NCBI GenBank assembly: GCA_964476565.1
Contig: CAYZBG010000082.1
Location: forward strand, 1 to 22,510
Source: CAMAXB01 sp964476565
GTDB lineage: Bacteria; Verrucomicrobiota; Verrucomicrobiia; Opitutales; Opitutaceae
Direction: 5' to 3'
Length of the DNA: 22,510 nt
The translations under genes and the position numbers were made by a program. Below are positions 21,492 to 22,510 of the stretch, in pieces. The notes under the pieces were generated by a model that saw only the letters and a program-made list of their open reading frames with translations, did no database searches and had not been told where the DNA came from. Position 1 is the first letter of the stretch. Every line of letters starts with the position of its first letter.

Positions 21492-22442
21492 GTGAAGCGG
21501 GGCAAAACACGAACCAGACGCGGCTCGCGCCGGCTGAGAGCACCCTTGTGGTTCACCGGGTTGCTCGCGGTGCTGCTCGCCGGATGGTTTCTCTTTCAGC
21601 CGGAAACGCGGCAACGCGAGGTGGTGCGTTTGGTGGGCAGCGCGCTGGAACGGGATAAGCGCGTCAGCCTGATCGATGTCGCCTGGGACTTGTACCAGTT
21701 GTACTATGGCAACGACACGGTCGCCACTCCGCATGCCCAGGACCCGACTGCGATCTACGGCGGTGCACCGGTGCCGGTCGCATTTCCCCATACGGTGAGG
21801 ATCCTGGCCAACCAGGGCTTTGTGACCGGTTACTGCGATGCCCTCGGGAATCCGGTGTGGACCGCCTACCGCGTGCGCGACGTCAGTCCACTGCCCGCCC
21901 CGCCCGAGCGCCCAGGCACGTTTCTAGTCGATACGCGTACCCTCGTGAAGATCACACCCGAGGACTACACTCACAGCGGTTTCGAGCGTGGGCACATGGC
22001 GCCCAATTATGCGATTGCGACCCGCTACGGGGCCGAGGCGCAGCGACAGACCTTCCTCATGTCCAACATCGCCCCGCAGCGCCGGGAGCTGAACGCCGGT
22101 CTCTGGAAGGAGCTGGAGATGAAGATCGCCACCGCCTACCCCGCGCGCTTCAGCGAGGTGTGGGTGCTGGCCGGACCGATCTTCGACCGCCAACCCCGCG
22201 AGTTGGGGCGCGGCGTGGCCATCCCCGGTGCGTTCTACATGATCGTCATCGACGAGGCGGAGGCCGGTCTGCGCGCCCAAGCCTTCCTGCTTCCCCAGGA
22301 ACTGCGGCCCGACGCGAACCTGTCCGACCTGCGAACCAGCATTGACGACATCGAACAGCGCACCGGCCTGGATTTCCTGTCCGGCCTGCCGGACGAGGCG
22401 GAGTCGGTGCTCGAACGGCGGGTGACGGACCGGGTCTGGTAA
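21492..22442 (+). CDS. Membrane-anchored DNA/RNA non-specific endonuclease (NUC family)
   Basis: Protein of 316 residues: a short basic N-terminus (KRGKTRTRRGSRRLR), one membrane helix (APLWFTGLLAVLLAGWFLF), then a beta-beta-alpha-metal nuclease domain. The active motif is FERGHMAPN, with catalytic His at about residue 168, and the metal-binding Asn lies in MSNIAPQRRELNAGLWKELE. The family consensus before the Arg is Asp (DRGH); here it is Glu. The helix places the domain in the periplasm, suggesting nucleic acid breakdown for nutrients or defence. GTG at 21492 is chosen because codons upstream of it look non-coding; TTG at 21435, with a better Shine-Dalgarno site, would add 19 residues. Confidence 0.87.
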   Translation: MKRGKTRTRRGSRRLRAPLWFTGLLAVLLAGWFLFQPETRQREVVRLVGSALERDKRVSLIDVAWDLYQLYYGNDTVATPHAQDPTAIYGGAPVPVAFPHTVRILANQGFVTGYCDALGNPVWTAYRVRDVSPLPAPPERPGTFLVDTRTLVKITPEDYTHSGFERGHMAPNYAIATRYGAEAQRQTFLMSNIAPQRRELNAGLWKELEMKIATAYPARFSEVWVLAGPIFDRQPRELGRGVAIPGAFYMIVIDEAEAGLRAQAFLLPQELRPDANLSDLRTSIDDIEQRTGLDFLSGLPDEAESVLERRVTDRVW

Positions 22443-22510
22443 CGGGCCGCGGCGTCGGACAATCGACATAGGTAGGCCCTCGCAGGCGTTCCCTGTCACA
22501 CCACCGGACA

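Noticed and set aside
1..22510. CRISPR arrays, prophage genes or insertion sequences with transposase
   Set aside because: No regularly spaced repeats with spacers, no phage structural genes and no transposase-like proteins were found on either strand.

Overview
The window is GC-rich bacterial chromosome with dense, often overlapping genes. The protein set (two-gene glycolate oxidase glcD/glcF, DUF1573 with rhodanese and MauE, a Gfo/Idh/MocA plus ThuA pair, many start codons without a Shine-Dalgarno site) and a free-standing S23-type four-helix-bundle gene flanked by TTGGATG repeats suggest Verrucomicrobiota, probably Opitutaceae. That assignment is inference from gene content; no rRNA is present to confirm it.

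Layout. 1-1719 (minus): N-terminal part of the disaggregase ClpB, running off the left edge. 1720-2230: a 511-base divergent intergenic region with a large terminator-like RNA structure on the clpB strand and a GGTGAAA dyad on the glcD side. 2231-5410 (plus): glcD and glcF, separated by a small cassette that encodes a four-helix-bundle (S23/IVP family) protein and is bounded by perfect 21-bp inverted repeats. 5450-5526: tRNA-Val(CAC). 5612-7420 (minus): a two-domain acyltransferase of OlsF-like architecture. 7567-10637 (plus): DinB-like protein, TANGO2/NRDE protein, ECF sigma factor with a translationally coupled membrane partner, and a DoxX protein. 10668-10899: a YHS-domain gene broken by an internal deletion. 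15058-10889 (minus): a sugar ABC importer operon (binding protein, ATPase, permease) followed by a stand-alone CoaB. 15260-19931 (plus): DUF1573, rhodanese, MauE/DoxX, Gfo/Idh/MocA oxidoreductase, ThuA-like protein and a Tat-signal class V aminotransferase. 19993-22442: lipocalin lipoprotein (plus), fasciclin-domain protein with a clear terminator (minus), and a membrane-anchored NUC-type endonuclease (plus).

How the genes work together. GlcD and GlcF form a membrane-associated (S)-2-hydroxyacid (glycolate or lactate) oxidase. The Rbs-type importer and the facing Gfo/Idh/MocA-ThuA pair look like carbohydrate uptake and oxidation. The DUF1573-rhodanese-MauE trio looks like an envelope redox or sulfur-handling unit. 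The sigma factor and its partner probably control DoxX and the now broken YHS gene.

The most unusual feature is the cassette between glcD and glcF. It keeps the operon translationally coupled at both ends (ATGGCTGA at the left, GTGA at the right) and supplies the last codons of glcD and the first codons of glcF. Each junction carries a hairpin in which adjacent host-gene sequence is present as an inverted copy: a 9-bp stem at the left and about 30 bp at the right. This looks like an under-described class of mobile or spreading element, possibly inserted by a process involving template switching.
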